A stretch of DNA of 64,000 nt from Celeribacter neptunius. Lineage in GTDB: Bacteria > Pseudomonadota > Alphaproteobacteria > Rhodobacterales > Rhodobacteraceae. How positions within the stretch are numbered: the stretch's first letter is position 1; each line of letters opens with the position of its first letter. The stretch lies in assembly GCF_900113955.1 (NCBI RefSeq), contig NZ_FORH01000001.1:1197857-1261856 (forward strand), in the 5' to 3' direction. Below the pieces are notes generated by a model. That model searched no databases, was not told the origin of the DNA, and was given only the letters and a program-made list of their open reading frames with translations. Made by a program: the position numbers and the translations under genes. Positions 37,802-45,835 of this stretch are shown here, one piece after another.

Positions 37802-39491
37802 GTACAACGACTTCGACGAGGCTTTCGTCCGGTCCCGCGTGGCGCAATTCTCCGCCCAGGTGGCACGGCGCATCGACGGCTCGCTCACCGAAGAGGAATT
37901 CCGGCCACTGCGGCTAATGAACGGGCTCTATCTGCAGCTCCACGCCTATATGCTCCGCGTCGCCATCCCCTATGGCACGCTGAACTCCGGCCAGATGGAG
38001 CAGCTCGCCCATATCGCCGAGACTTATGATCGCGGCTATGGCCATTTCACCACGCGGCAGAACATCCAGTACAACTGGCCGAAACTGCCCGACGTGCCGG
38101 CGATCCTGACGGATCTCGCCGATGTGGAAATGCATGCGATCCAGACTTCGGGGAATACCATCCGCAATGTCACCGCCGATCATTTCGCGGGGGCTGCGGC
38201 CGATGAGGTGGCCGACCCGCGCCCCGTGGCGGAGCTGATCCGGCAATGGTCCACCGATCACCCGGAATTCCAGTTCCTGCCGCGCAAGTTCAAGGTGGCG
38301 GTCTCGGGCGCCGAGGCCGACCGCGCCGTGGTGAAAGCCCATGACATCGGCCTTTACCTGCGCGAAGAGAATGACGAGATCGGTGCGCAGATCATCGTTG
38401 GTGGCGGGCTTGGCCGCACGCCGATGGTCGGCAAGGTGCTGAAAGACTTCGTGTCGCTTTCGGACCTGCTGCCCTATCTCGAGGCCACGGTCTCGGTCTG
38501 GAACCTCCTCGGTCGTCGCGACAACAAATACAAGGCCCGGATCAAGATCACCGTGCACGAACACGGCATCGAGGACATCCGTGCCCTGGTCGAAACCCGC
38601 TTTCAACAGCTCAAACCCGCCTTTGGCGGCGTCGATATGGAGATGCTCGCCGAGATCAAGGCGGCCTTTGCCCCGCCCGCCTTCCGCGAGGCGGCAACCG
38701 AGCCCTATGAGGCGGCCTATGAGGCCGATCCGGTGTTCCGGTCCTGGGCCGACACCAACCTGAGCGCACACAAGGCGCCGGGCTATGCCATCGTGACCGT
38801 CTCGACCAAGACCCCGGGGCAAACCCCGGGAGACGTGAGCGCCGATCAGATGCGGGTTCTGGCGGGGCTCGCGCGCCGGTACGGCCATGACGAGTTGCGG
38901 ATTTCCCATGAGCAGAATGTCATCCTGCCGCATATCCACAAAGCGGATCTGCCAGCGATCCACGCGGCGCTGAAAGAGGCCGGTCTGGCGACCGCCAATA
39001 TCGGGCTGGTGAGCGACATCATCGCCTGCCCCGGCATGGATTACTGCACTCTGGCCACGGCGCGTTCCATCCCGGTCGCTCAAGGCATCGCCACGCGGTT
39101 CGAAGAGCTGAAACTCACCCACGAGATCGGCCCGCTGAAGATCAAGATCTCCGGTTGCATCAACGCCTGTGGTCATCACCATGTCGGTCATATCGGCATC
39201 CTCGGCCTCGACCGCGCCGGGGTGGAGAATTACCAGATCACATTGGGTGGCGATGGCACCGAGGATATGGTGATCGGCGACCGCACCGGGCCTGGTTTTG
39301 CCTATGACGAGATCGTGCCGGCGATCGAACGCATTCTCCTGAGCTATCTCGAGCTGCGCGAGGCGCCCGAGGAGACCTTCCTCGAGGCCTATCGTCGCCT
39401 CGGCATGGCGCCGTTCAAAGCCGCGCTCTACCCGGCGAAAGAGTCGGGAAAAGACGCCAAAGAGGCAAAGGAAAAAGCCCATGCCGCATGA
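37794..39491 (+). CDS. Ferredoxin-type sulfite (nitrite) reductase
   Basis: 565 residues. Six-electron reductase with siroheme and a 4Fe-4S cluster; in this operon the substrate is most likely sulfite. Two half-repeats are visible, with TTRQNIQYNWPKLPDVPAIL in the first. The cluster and siroheme cysteines lie in DIIACPGMDYCTLATARSIP and KISGCINACGHHHVGHIGIL. A Lys/Ala-rich C-terminal tail is extra. The ATG overlaps DUF2849, and the stop overlaps cysH by 11 bases, so all are translationally coupled. The single-subunit form suggests ferredoxin as donor, which fits the nearby fpr gene. Confidence 0.93.
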   Translation: MYKYNDFDEAFVRSRVAQFSAQVARRIDGSLTEEEFRPLRLMNGLYLQLHAYMLRVAIPYGTLNSGQMEQLAHIAETYDRGYGHFTTRQNIQYNWPKLPDVPAILTDLADVEMHAIQTSGNTIRNVTADHFAGAAADEVADPRPVAELIRQWSTDHPEFQFLPRKFKVAVSGAEADRAVVKAHDIGLYLREENDEIGAQIIVGGGLGRTPMVGKVLKDFVSLSDLLPYLEATVSVWNLLGRRDNKYKARIKITVHEHGIEDIRALVETRFQQLKPAFGGVDMEMLAEIKAAFAPPAFREAATEPYEAAYEADPVFRSWADTNLSAHKAPGYAIVTVSTKTPGQTPGDVSADQMRVLAGLARRYGHDELRISHEQNVILPHIHKADLPAIHAALKEAGLATANIGLVSDIIACPGMDYCTLATARSIPVAQGIATRFEELKLTHEIGPLKIKISGCINACGHHHVGHIGILGLDRAGVENYQITLGGDGTEDMVIGDRTGPGFAYDEIVPAIERILLSYLELREAPEETFLEAYRRLGMAPFKAALYPAKESGKDAKEAKEKAHAA

Positions 39492-40275
39492 GGCAACCCT
39501 GCTCAGGGAAGAGTTCGGCACGGTGCAGACCCGTGTCGACCGTCTGAACGCGCGCTATGCCAATCACTCCGCCACCTCGGTGCTGGACCTGGCGCTCCGG
39601 GATCGGGAGCTCGGGCGGATCTCGCTTGTCTCCTCCTTCGGGGCGGAAAGCGTCGTGCTGTTGCACATGATCTCGGTGATGAAGCCGGATACGCCGGTGA
39701 TTTTCATCGACACCGAGATGCTGTTCGAGGAAACGCTGCAATATCAGCTCGAGCTGATCGACAGGCTCGACCTGCGCGATGTGCGCCGCGTCCGCCCGGC
39801 CCCCGCCAAGCTCGACGCCCATGATCCCGAGGGGTTGTTGCATCTCTCGGACAAAGATGCCTGCTGCGATCTGCGCAAGACCCAGCCGCTGCAAAACGCG
39901 CTTGGCAATTTCGACGCCTGGATCACCGGCCGCAAACGCTTTCAGGGCGCGACACGCTCCTCGCTCGATTTCTTCGAGAACGAGATGGGCACGCGGATCA
40001 AGATCAACCCGCTGGCCTATTGGGCGCCGTCGGATTTGCAGGACTATATCATCAACAACCGCCTGCCGCGGCATCCGCTGATCGCCAAGGGATACCCGTC
40101 GATCGGCTGTGCGCCCTGCACCAGCCCGGTGAAAGAGGGCGAGGACCCGCGCGCCGGGCGCTGGCGCGGCGAGGACAAGACGGAATGTGGCATTCATTTC
40201 GCGGGTGGCAAGATCGTCCGCGGCCCGCAAACCGCCGTAACGGCAGACAATTCGACCAAAGGAGATGCAGCATGA
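39481..40275 (+). CDS. cysH: Adenylyl-sulfate (APS) reductase, CysH type
   Basis: 264 residues. Reduces activated sulfate to sulfite. SLVSSFGAESVVLLHMISVM is the PP-loop and RKRFQGATRSSLDFFE the substrate region. Paired cysteines in SDKDACCDLRK and the GCAPCTSPV motif are the ligands of a 4Fe-4S cluster, which points to APS rather than PAPS as substrate. ECGIH near the end carries the catalytic cysteine. Overlaps both neighbours. Confidence 0.94.
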   Translation: MPHEATLLREEFGTVQTRVDRLNARYANHSATSVLDLALRDRELGRISLVSSFGAESVVLLHMISVMKPDTPVIFIDTEMLFEETLQYQLELIDRLDLRDVRRVRPAPAKLDAHDPEGLLHLSDKDACCDLRKTQPLQNALGNFDAWITGRKRFQGATRSSLDFFENEMGTRIKINPLAYWAPSDLQDYIINNRLPRHPLIAKGYPSIGCAPCTSPVKEGEDPRAGRWRGEDKTECGIHFAGGKIVRGPQTAVTADNSTKGDAA

Positions 40276-40658
40276 GCGTGATCGTACAGGACAGCGGCTT
40301 CGTCGCCGATGATTTCGATGAGACCGTCAATGGCGACTGGTGCGTGCTCACCGCCGAAACCGATGTCACGACATTGGAGCAATATCTCGGCGAACCGGCG
40401 ATCCGGGTGGATTTCGTCTCCTTCTCCGATGGGCGCGGCTTCACCCTCGCCCGGCTGCTCAGGCTCGCGGGCTTTGCCGGGCGTTTGCGCGCCTGCGGGC
40501 CGGTGATCGCCGATCAATACGCCATGGCGCGCCGCGCGGGCTTTGACGAGGTGGAGATCCCCGACGATCTCGCCGCGCGTCAGCCCGAAGCACAATGGTT
40601 GGCCCGTGCCGATTGGCGGGCGCATGACTATCAGACGCGGTTGCGCAAAACCGCCTAA
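40272..40658 (+). CDS. DUF934 protein, last gene of the sulfur operon
   Basis: 128 residues. DUF934 members are nearly always next to cysI/cysH; the signature FVSFSDGRGFTLARLLR is present. The function is unproven, presumably accessory to sulfite reduction. It starts within the cysH stop (ATGA). Confidence 0.9.
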   Translation: MSVIVQDSGFVADDFDETVNGDWCVLTAETDVTTLEQYLGEPAIRVDFVSFSDGRGFTLARLLRLAGFAGRLRACGPVIADQYAMARRAGFDEVEIPDDLAARQPEAQWLARADWRAHDYQTRLRKTA

Positions 40659-40748
40659 CCCCTGTGCCCGCAAAATGAAGGGCGCCAAGCCTTGCGAAAA
40701 AAGGCCCGAAAGGCCACAAAGGGCGCGACGATACGCGCCTTGATCCCC

Positions 40749-40782
40749 CATGTGCCTGTCTGATGTAGATCAAAGGCACATG
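40749..40782 (+). promoter_or_regulatory. FNR-type box inside a 9-bp inverted repeat upstream of fpr
   Basis: CTGATGTAGATCAA (40760-40773) matches TTGAT-N4-ATCAA at nine of ten positions. It is flanked by perfect inverted arms CATGTGCCT (40749-40757) and AGGCACATG (40774-40782), almost concentric with the box. It lies about 50 bp before the fpr start, so an FnrL or other Crp/Fnr protein could act there. Confidence 0.55.
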
Positions 40783-40816
40783 GGATATATCCATTTAAAT
40801 GGCGCGAGACATAGAT

Positions 40817-41653
40817 ATGACCGAGCTGAACACCGTGACCGAAGCAAAAGCCAAACCCGTCCCCACCCTGCCCGATGCCGCCAAGGTTCTCGAGGTGAAA
40901 CACTGGAACGACCGGTTGTTTTCCTTCAAGGTCGAACGCCCCGCGAGCCTGCGCTTCCGGTCCGGCGAATTCGTGATGATCGGCCTGATGGGCGATGAAA
41001 ACCCGAAAACCGGCAAGGCCAAGCCGCTTCTGCGCGCCTATTCGATCGCCTCGCCAAGCTGGGAAGAGCATCTCGAGTTCTATTCGATCAAGGTGCAGGA
41101 CGGCCCGCTGACGTCGCGTCTTCAGCATATTCAGCCCGGCGACGAGATCATCCTGCGCCCGAAACCGGTGGGCACGCTGGTGGTCGATGCGCTTCTGCCC
41201 GGCAAGCGGCTCTGGTTCTTTGCCACCGGCACCGGCATCGCGCCCTTTGCCTCGCTGATGCGTGAGCCGGAGGTCTATGAGAAATATGACGAGGTGATCC
41301 TGATGCACACCTGCCGTCAGGTCTCCGAACTGGAATACGGCCGGCAATTGGTCGAGCACATCAAGTCCGACGAGATCCTCTCGGAGATCGAAGACGGCAA
41401 GCTGCGCTATTACCCGACCACCACCCGCGAGGAGTTTCACCACATGGGCCGGGTCACCGACAATCTGGCCTCCGGCAAGGTGTTCGAGGATCTGGGCATC
41501 CCGCCAATGAACCCCGAAACCGACCGTGGCATGGTCTGCGGCAACCTGGCGTTCAACAAGGACATCATGAAAATTCTCGACGGGTTCGGGTTGCGCGAGG
41601 GCGCCAATTCCGAACCGAAGGAATATGTGGTGGAAAAAGCCTTCGTCGACTGA
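40817..41653 (+). CDS. fpr: Ferredoxin/flavodoxin-NADP+ reductase
   Basis: About 278 residues. FAD enzyme exchanging electrons between NADPH and ferredoxin or flavodoxin. The FAD motif PLLRAYSIASPSWEEHLEFY and the NADP region FFATGTGIAPFASLMREPEV are clear, and the C-terminal AFVD extension resembles Rhodobacter FPR. ATG 40817 is preferred by comparison with Rhodobacter proteins; ATG 40799 is possible and neither has a strong ribosome binding site. It could supply ferredoxin for the upstream sulfite reductase. Ends at a terminator. Confidence 0.93.
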   Translation: MTELNTVTEAKAKPVPTLPDAAKVLEVKHWNDRLFSFKVERPASLRFRSGEFVMIGLMGDENPKTGKAKPLLRAYSIASPSWEEHLEFYSIKVQDGPLTSRLQHIQPGDEIILRPKPVGTLVVDALLPGKRLWFFATGTGIAPFASLMREPEVYEKYDEVILMHTCRQVSELEYGRQLVEHIKSDEILSEIEDGKLRYYPTTTREEFHHMGRVTDNLASGKVFEDLGIPPMNPETDRGMVCGNLAFNKDIMKILDGFGLREGANSEPKEYVVEKAFVD

Positions 41654-41676
41654 ACGACGCCTTTCCGCGAGATTGA

Positions 41677-41702
41677 AAAGCCCCGCCACCGGCGGGGTTT
41701 TC
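41677..41702 (+). terminator. Terminator after fpr
   Basis: 7-bp all-GC stem CCCCGCC/GGCGGGG (41681-41687 with 41691-41697), loop ACC, then TTTT, preceded by AAAA. Confidence 0.85.
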
Positions 41703-41801
41703 TATGCCCCGGGCTAAACCGCTTTATCTAGAAGCGAGAAAGAGCCCGATGTGGACGTGCAGAACTTCGCGCATCCGCCCGGAACAGCCACGAAGTGGCC
41801 C

Positions 41802-41938
41802 GGGCGTGCGCCGGACCGTCCCGGCGGTCAGGCGCATTTGTCATCCCCGTGCAGTGGATTGATCTTTATCGGATTTGGCTGAAATAAAGCGCCGACCACC
41901 GAGAGAAGATGCGCCAGCCCACGGTCCGGCGCACGCCC
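41802..41938 (+). repeat. Dispersed intergenic element, copy A (137 bp, 18-bp inverted ends)
   Basis: Bounded by perfect 18-bp inverted repeats, GGGCGTGCGCCGGACCGT (41802-41819) and its complement (41921-41938). The interior (GGCGCATT...GTCATCCCCG...CGGATTTG...ATAAAGCG..GACC) is shared with copy C and, more weakly, copy B. No coding potential. It resembles a miniature inverted-repeat element or a large hairpin RNA. Confidence 0.7.
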
Positions 41939-42080
41939 TCATGTCAGACAAATCGCCAATGTCCGCTTCGTCCGCAAAACTACCTTGGATACGCGTCTCT
42001 AAAGACACAGAAAAGCCGCGCGGGGCATACCTCGCGCGGCTCAATTTCCGAAAACTGCTCGCTCGATACTCAGCGATGAA

Positions 42081-42926
42081 TCACAGACCGATCAGGGTCC
42101 GGGCTTTCTCGAGGATGGAGCCGAGGATTTCCGGATTGTTCGCGGCCTGGGTCATGCCGGTGACGATGGTGGTTTTCGCGGTCTCGGAGAGCGGCGAAGC
42201 GTTGATCACCTCGGTGGCTTTCTCGAGATCGAACCCGTCGACCGTCAACACTTCGGCAGCGGTGGCGAGATCGAAAGACGGCGCGGCATCGGCGGCGGCA
42301 TCCGTTGCCGTCTCAGCGGTCTCGGCAGCCATGTCCGTCGCGGCCTCGGTGGCCTCGGTGGCGGTGTCGGCTGCGGTCTCGGCGGCGTCGGTGGCGGCTT
42401 CGACAGCATCGCCCGCGGCCTCGGCGGCCACGTCGGTCGCGGCCTCGGCAGTTTCAGAGGCGGTCTCCGTCGCAGCTTCAACGGCGTCGGAGGCCATGTC
42501 TGCAGCCGCGTCGGTGGCCGCTTGCGCAGCTTCGGTCGCAGCGTCGGCGGCATCGGTGGCCGCTTCAACGGCGGCTTCGGCCGCATCGGACGCGGCTTCG
42601 ACAGCGCCTTCACCGGCGGCAGCGGCGGCATCAGTGGCGGCCTCAACCGCATCGGAAGCGGCGTCTGCGGCGGCCTCGGCAGCTTCCGTGGCGGTCTCGA
42701 CAGCACTGTCCGCCATGTCGCTCGCCGCTTCGGCGGCCTCGGAGGCGGTTTCGCTTACGGCCTCTTTCGCGGCATCCATGGCGCCGGTGGCAGCATCCGT
42801 TGCCTGCTCCACCACGGAGCCGGTGGACTCGGTCGTGGTCTCTGCGGCTTTTTCCTCTTCCTTACAGGCGGCCAGAGAAAGCGCCAGGCTGGTCATCAGA
42901 GCGCCGGTCAAAAAACGTTTGGTCAT
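42081..42926 (-). CDS. Ala/Glu/Asp-rich repetitive lipoprotein
   Basis: 281 residues. Lipoprotein signal with lipobox LAAC (Cys21) followed by KEEEK. Residues about 40-220 are almost wholly Ala, Thr, Asp, Glu and Ser in degenerate repeats (AATDAAEAA-like), predicting a very long charged helix or coiled coil. The last 60 residues are normal globular sequence (ATAAEVLTVDGFDLEKATEV). It resembles LEA/apolipoprotein-like or envelope-spacing lipoproteins, but I do not recognise a family. The DNA is correspondingly repetitive and slippage-prone. Its long open frames on other strands are artefacts of this composition. Confidence 0.8.
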   Translation of the reverse strand: MTKRFLTGALMTSLALSLAACKEEEKAAETTTESTGSVVEQATDAATGAMDAAKEAVSETASEAAEAASDMADSAVETATEAAEAAADAASDAVEAATDAAAAAGEGAVEAASDAAEAAVEAATDAADAATEAAQAATDAAADMASDAVEAATETASETAEAATDVAAEAAGDAVEAATDAAETAADTATEATEAATDMAAETAETATDAAADAAPSFDLATAAEVLTVDGFDLEKATEVINASPLSETAKTTIVTGMTQAANNPEILGSILEKARTLIGL

Positions 42927-43014
42927 TTTGTAGTCCTCACCAGATACTTAGGAAGTCTCAGCTTCCCGATGTCGCGCATATGACACGGGTCATACAGGAA
43001 GAAAAGGGGCCGTC

Positions 43015-43039
43015 GGAGCGGTTTTTCCCCATCCGCTCC
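43015..43039. other. Hairpin upstream of infC
   Basis: GGAGCGG (43015-43021) and CCGCTCC (43033-43039) around an 11-base loop rich in T and C. It could be the terminator of an upstream transcript or part of the infC leader. Confidence 0.5.
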
Positions 43040-43133
43040 TCCTGTGCGGGATGTCGCCGAAACCGGCTTGAAAACCGGGGCGTTTCGCCCTATTTTCCCG
43101 CAACACAAATGCAACCACAGACAGGAGCTTCCC

Positions 43134-43685
43134 ATAGCCCGCAGACCGCATAACGCCCCGCCGACTCGTGACACCGGACCGCGCACCAACGAACGTATTC
43201 GCGCCCCCGAGATCCGACTGATCGGCGCAGAGGGCGAAAACGTAGGTGTCGTGACACCCTCCCGTGCCCTTGATATGGCGATTGAAGCCGGGCTCGATCT
43301 GGTCGAGATTTCCCCGAATGCCACGCCGCCGGTCTGCAAGATCATGGATTATGGCAAGTTCAAATACGAACAGCAAAAGCGTGAATCCGAAGCCCGCAAG
43401 AAACAGAAGATCATCGAGATCAAGGAAGTCAAATTCCGCCCCGGCACCGATGTGCACGATTATCAGGTCAAGATGCGCAATGTCGTCAAATTCCTCGAGA
43501 ATGGCGACAAGGTGAAAGTGACCCTGCGCTTCCGCGGTCGCGAAATGGCGCACCAGGATCTGGGCCGTCAGCTTCTCGAACGCGTGGCCGAGGACACCAA
43601 GGAGATCGGCAAGGTCGAGAACATGCCGAAGATGGAAGGCCGTCAGATGATCATGATGATCGGGCCGCTGCCCTCGAAAGGCTGA
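43134..43685 (+). CDS. infC: Translation initiation factor IF-3, AUA start
   Basis: 183 residues. Full IF-3: N-domain [20 protein letters not shown] and [20 protein letters not shown], linker [21 protein letters not shown]-domain [17 protein letters not shown]. The reading frame has no ATG or GTG at the right place; the only start with a good ribosome binding site (AGGAG, six bases upstream) is ATA at 43134. infC in many bacteria uses a rare start (AUU in E. coli) so that IF-3 represses its own synthesis. rpmI/rplT do not follow directly. Confidence 0.93.
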   Translation: MARRPHNAPPTRDTGPRTNERIRAPEIRLIGAEGENVGVVTPSRALDMAIEAGLDLVEISPNATPPVCKIMDYGKFKYEQQKRESEARKKQKIIEIKEVKFRPGTDVHDYQVKMRNVVKFLENGDKVKVTLRFRGREMAHQDLGRQLLERVAEDTKEIGKVENMPKMEGRQMIMMIGPLPSKG

Positions 43686-43711
43686 TTGGCGCAAGGCCAG
43701 AACAGATTTTG

Positions 43712-43745
43712 AACCCCGGATGCCCGCATCCGGGGTTTTGTTTTG
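43712..43745 (+). terminator. Terminator after infC
   Basis: Perfect 11-bp stem (43712-43722 with 43727-43737), loop CCCG, then TTGTTTTG. Confidence 0.88.
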
Positions 43746-43792
43746 TCCTGCGGACGAAACGATGAGCCCATTGGGGACATTCGAGCGATGAG

Positions 43793-43925
43793 CGCCTGCG
43801 CGGGCCCGCGGGTGAGCGCCGAGCCTTCAGAGGTCATCACTTTATACTTTCCAAATCCGTGAAACTTCAATGCGTTGTGCGCGGTTGGCAATGCGCTCGC
43901 CCGCTGGGACGGGCCAGCGCAGGCG
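43793..43925 (-). repeat. Dispersed intergenic element, copy B (133 bp)
   Basis: Inverted ends CGCCTGCGCGGGCCCG (43793-43808) and CGGGCCAGCGCAGGCG (43910-43925) match at 14 of 16 bases. The interior has the same CGGATTTG and ATAAAG blocks as copies A and C in inverse orientation. Beyond the right end, 43917-43950 is identical over 34 bp to the complement of 55763-55796. Confidence 0.65.
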
Positions 43926-44005
43926 CGGCGGCTTCGCCTCGTCCCGCGCCAGATGCACTTCGTTCGGACGCCCGCTAAGTCCCGCAAAACTGACCTTGCC
44001 TCGCC

Positions 44006-45688
44006 CTACCCGGCCGCACCTGCCGCCAGCAGGAGCACCAGCACCTGCGGCGCGAGGATGCGCAGGAACATCACCAGCGGGTAGACCGAGACATAGGCCA
44101 TCGACGCTGCACCCGTCTTGCTCATCGACACGGCGAAGGCCAGCGCCGGCGGATCGGTCATCGAGCCCGCGAGCACGCCACAGAGGCTCAGGTAGTTGAA
44201 CCTGCCAAAGACCCGCGCCAGCGCGCCGACGACGACAAGCGGCAAGAGCGTGATCAGGATGCCGTAGCCCATCCAGCTCAACCCGTCGCCGTCGAGCAGC
44301 GTCTCGAAAAACCGGTCGCCGGCGACGATGCCCACCACGGCCAGGAACAGCACGATACCGAACTCGCGCAGCGCATGGTTGGCCGTCGGCGGCATGTACC
44401 AGGTGAACGGTCCCCAATGGCCGATGCGACCGAGAATGATCGCCGCCATCAGCGGCCCGCCCGCCAGCCCGAGTTTCAAGGGCGCCGGCAGGCCCGGCAC
44501 GGCCAGCGGGATCGAGCCCAAAAGGACACCGAGCGCTATGCCGAAGAACAGCGCCGGGAATTGCACCTCCTGCAGGCGCGCATTCTCATTGCCCAGCTGC
44601 CCGGCCACGGTGGCGATATCCTCCTTGGCCCCCACCACGGTGACGATATCGCCGAAGGCCAGCGTCGAGCCGGCCTGGGCCGGCAATTCCACCCCGGCGC
44701 GGTTGATCCGCGACACGGTCACCCCGTGGCCTTCGAGAATGGCCAGTTCGCGCAGGCTCTTGCCCAGCACCTTCTCCTTGGTCACCACGAGGCGTTGCCA
44801 GGTCAGTTTGGTGCCCTTGGTCGAGATCGGCGCGTCGATCTCCTTGCCGAGGATCAGCTTCATCGCGTGCAGCTTCTCCTTCGGCCCGACCAGATGCAGG
44901 CAATCGCCGACATGCAGCACGACGTCGCGCGACGGCACCACCAGCTCCTCGCCGGTTTTCATCCGCGAGGCGACCACCCCCTGATCGAAGAGATCGGGCA
45001 CCTCGCCCAAGGTGATCCCGTCGAGATTGGTGTTGGTCACCATCACATCCATCACCGGCAGCGCGCCCTCGCCGCTGCGGGTCTCGGCCTCATAGGCCGC
45101 TTCTTCGCGCTCGACCACGATGCCGAAGAGAAAGCGGATGAGGAACATCGAGGCCAGAATGCCGAGAATGCCGAACGGATAGGCCATGGCGTAGCCCATG
45201 CCGGAAATCGCCACCTCAGACCCCGGATAGCCCGCATCGCCCAACACCTGTTGCGCCGCGCCGAGGCCCGGCGTGTTGGTCACGGCCCCCGACATCACGC
45301 CGACCAGCACCGGCAGGGGCAGATCCGCCACCGCATAGATCCCCAGCGTCACCGCCACCCCGCCGAGCACGATGCCGATGGCGGCGATATTGAACCGGAG
45401 CCCGGATTTGGCAAAGGAGGCAAAAAAGCTCGGCCCGACCTGAATCCCGATCGTGTAGACAAAGAGGATCAGCCCGAGCTCGCGCACGAAATGCATCACC
45501 TCACCGTCGAATTCGATGCCGAGGCGCGCGGCGATATGGCCGACCAGAATGCCGGAGAACAGAACCCCGCCAATGCCCAGCCCGATTTTTCTGATTTGCA
45601 GTTTGCCGAGCAAAAGACCGAAGGCACCGGCAAGCGTCAGCGCTAATGTGGTGACAGCGATATCGGAAAGCGGGAGGGAGACAGTCAT
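44006..45688 (-). CDS. YidE/YbjL-type aspartate:alanine exchanger family transporter
   Basis: 560 residues. Two homologous membrane halves (about 10-185 and 385-560), each with a GGVxxG-type or TNTPGLGAAQ/TDPPALAFAV motif, flank two TrkA-C (RCK_C) domains (about 190-370: VVPSRDVVLHVGDCLHLVGP, TLAFGDIVTVVGAKEDIATV). This is the order of the AAE family (AspT, YidE, YbjL). Transport substrate unknown. ATG 45688 follows a weak purine tract; frames extend upstream but without better starts. Confidence 0.88.
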   Translation of the reverse strand: MTVSLPLSDIAVTTLALTLAGAFGLLLGKLQIRKIGLGIGGVLFSGILVGHIAARLGIEFDGEVMHFVRELGLILFVYTIGIQVGPSFFASFAKSGLRFNIAAIGIVLGGVAVTLGIYAVADLPLPVLVGVMSGAVTNTPGLGAAQQVLGDAGYPGSEVAISGMGYAMAYPFGILGILASMFLIRFLFGIVVEREEAAYEAETRSGEGALPVMDVMVTNTNLDGITLGEVPDLFDQGVVASRMKTGEELVVPSRDVVLHVGDCLHLVGPKEKLHAMKLILGKEIDAPISTKGTKLTWQRLVVTKEKVLGKSLRELAILEGHGVTVSRINRAGVELPAQAGSTLAFGDIVTVVGAKEDIATVAGQLGNENARLQEVQFPALFFGIALGVLLGSIPLAVPGLPAPLKLGLAGGPLMAAIILGRIGHWGPFTWYMPPTANHALREFGIVLFLAVVGIVAGDRFFETLLDGDGLSWMGYGILITLLPLVVVGALARVFGRFNYLSLCGVLAGSMTDPPALAFAVSMSKTGAASMAYVSVYPLVMFLRILAPQVLVLLLAAGAAG

Positions 45689-45835
45689 GATGGTCACTTT
45701 CTGTGCGGAAGGGCCCCGGAAACCGGTCGGGATTTCAATGGAAGGCGCGCGGCGACACTGCGCCCGACCGGGGCAACTGTAAGTGATATGTGTCAAATTT
45801 CTGCGAATGCATATCAGCCTTGCAAGGGGAAAGAT

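Larger units (their letters stand above)
41654..42080. other. Intergenic region with palindromic element, copy A
   Basis: Holds the fpr terminator and copy A of a dispersed element (41802-41938). No gene. Confidence 0.55.
43686..44005. other. Intergenic region with terminator and element copy B
   Basis: Contains the infC terminator and copy B of the dispersed element. No gene; the open frames here are made by the repeat. Confidence 0.55.

Noticed and set aside
42305..43153. Arg/Gln-rich and Ser/Ala-rich plus-strand frames over the Ala-rich lipoprotein
   Set aside because: They are by-products of the GC-rich repeats; only the minus frame has a lipobox and a normal C-terminal domain.
43793..43950. 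Elements A-C as ordinary terminators
   Set aside because: Each is more than 110 bp, has long interiors, no T-run at the arm, and copies A and B follow separate proper terminators.
45785..45798. FNR-type box upstream of the YidE-like gene
   Set aside because: GTGATATGTGTCAA has two mismatches at conserved positions; it is much weaker than the other three sites.
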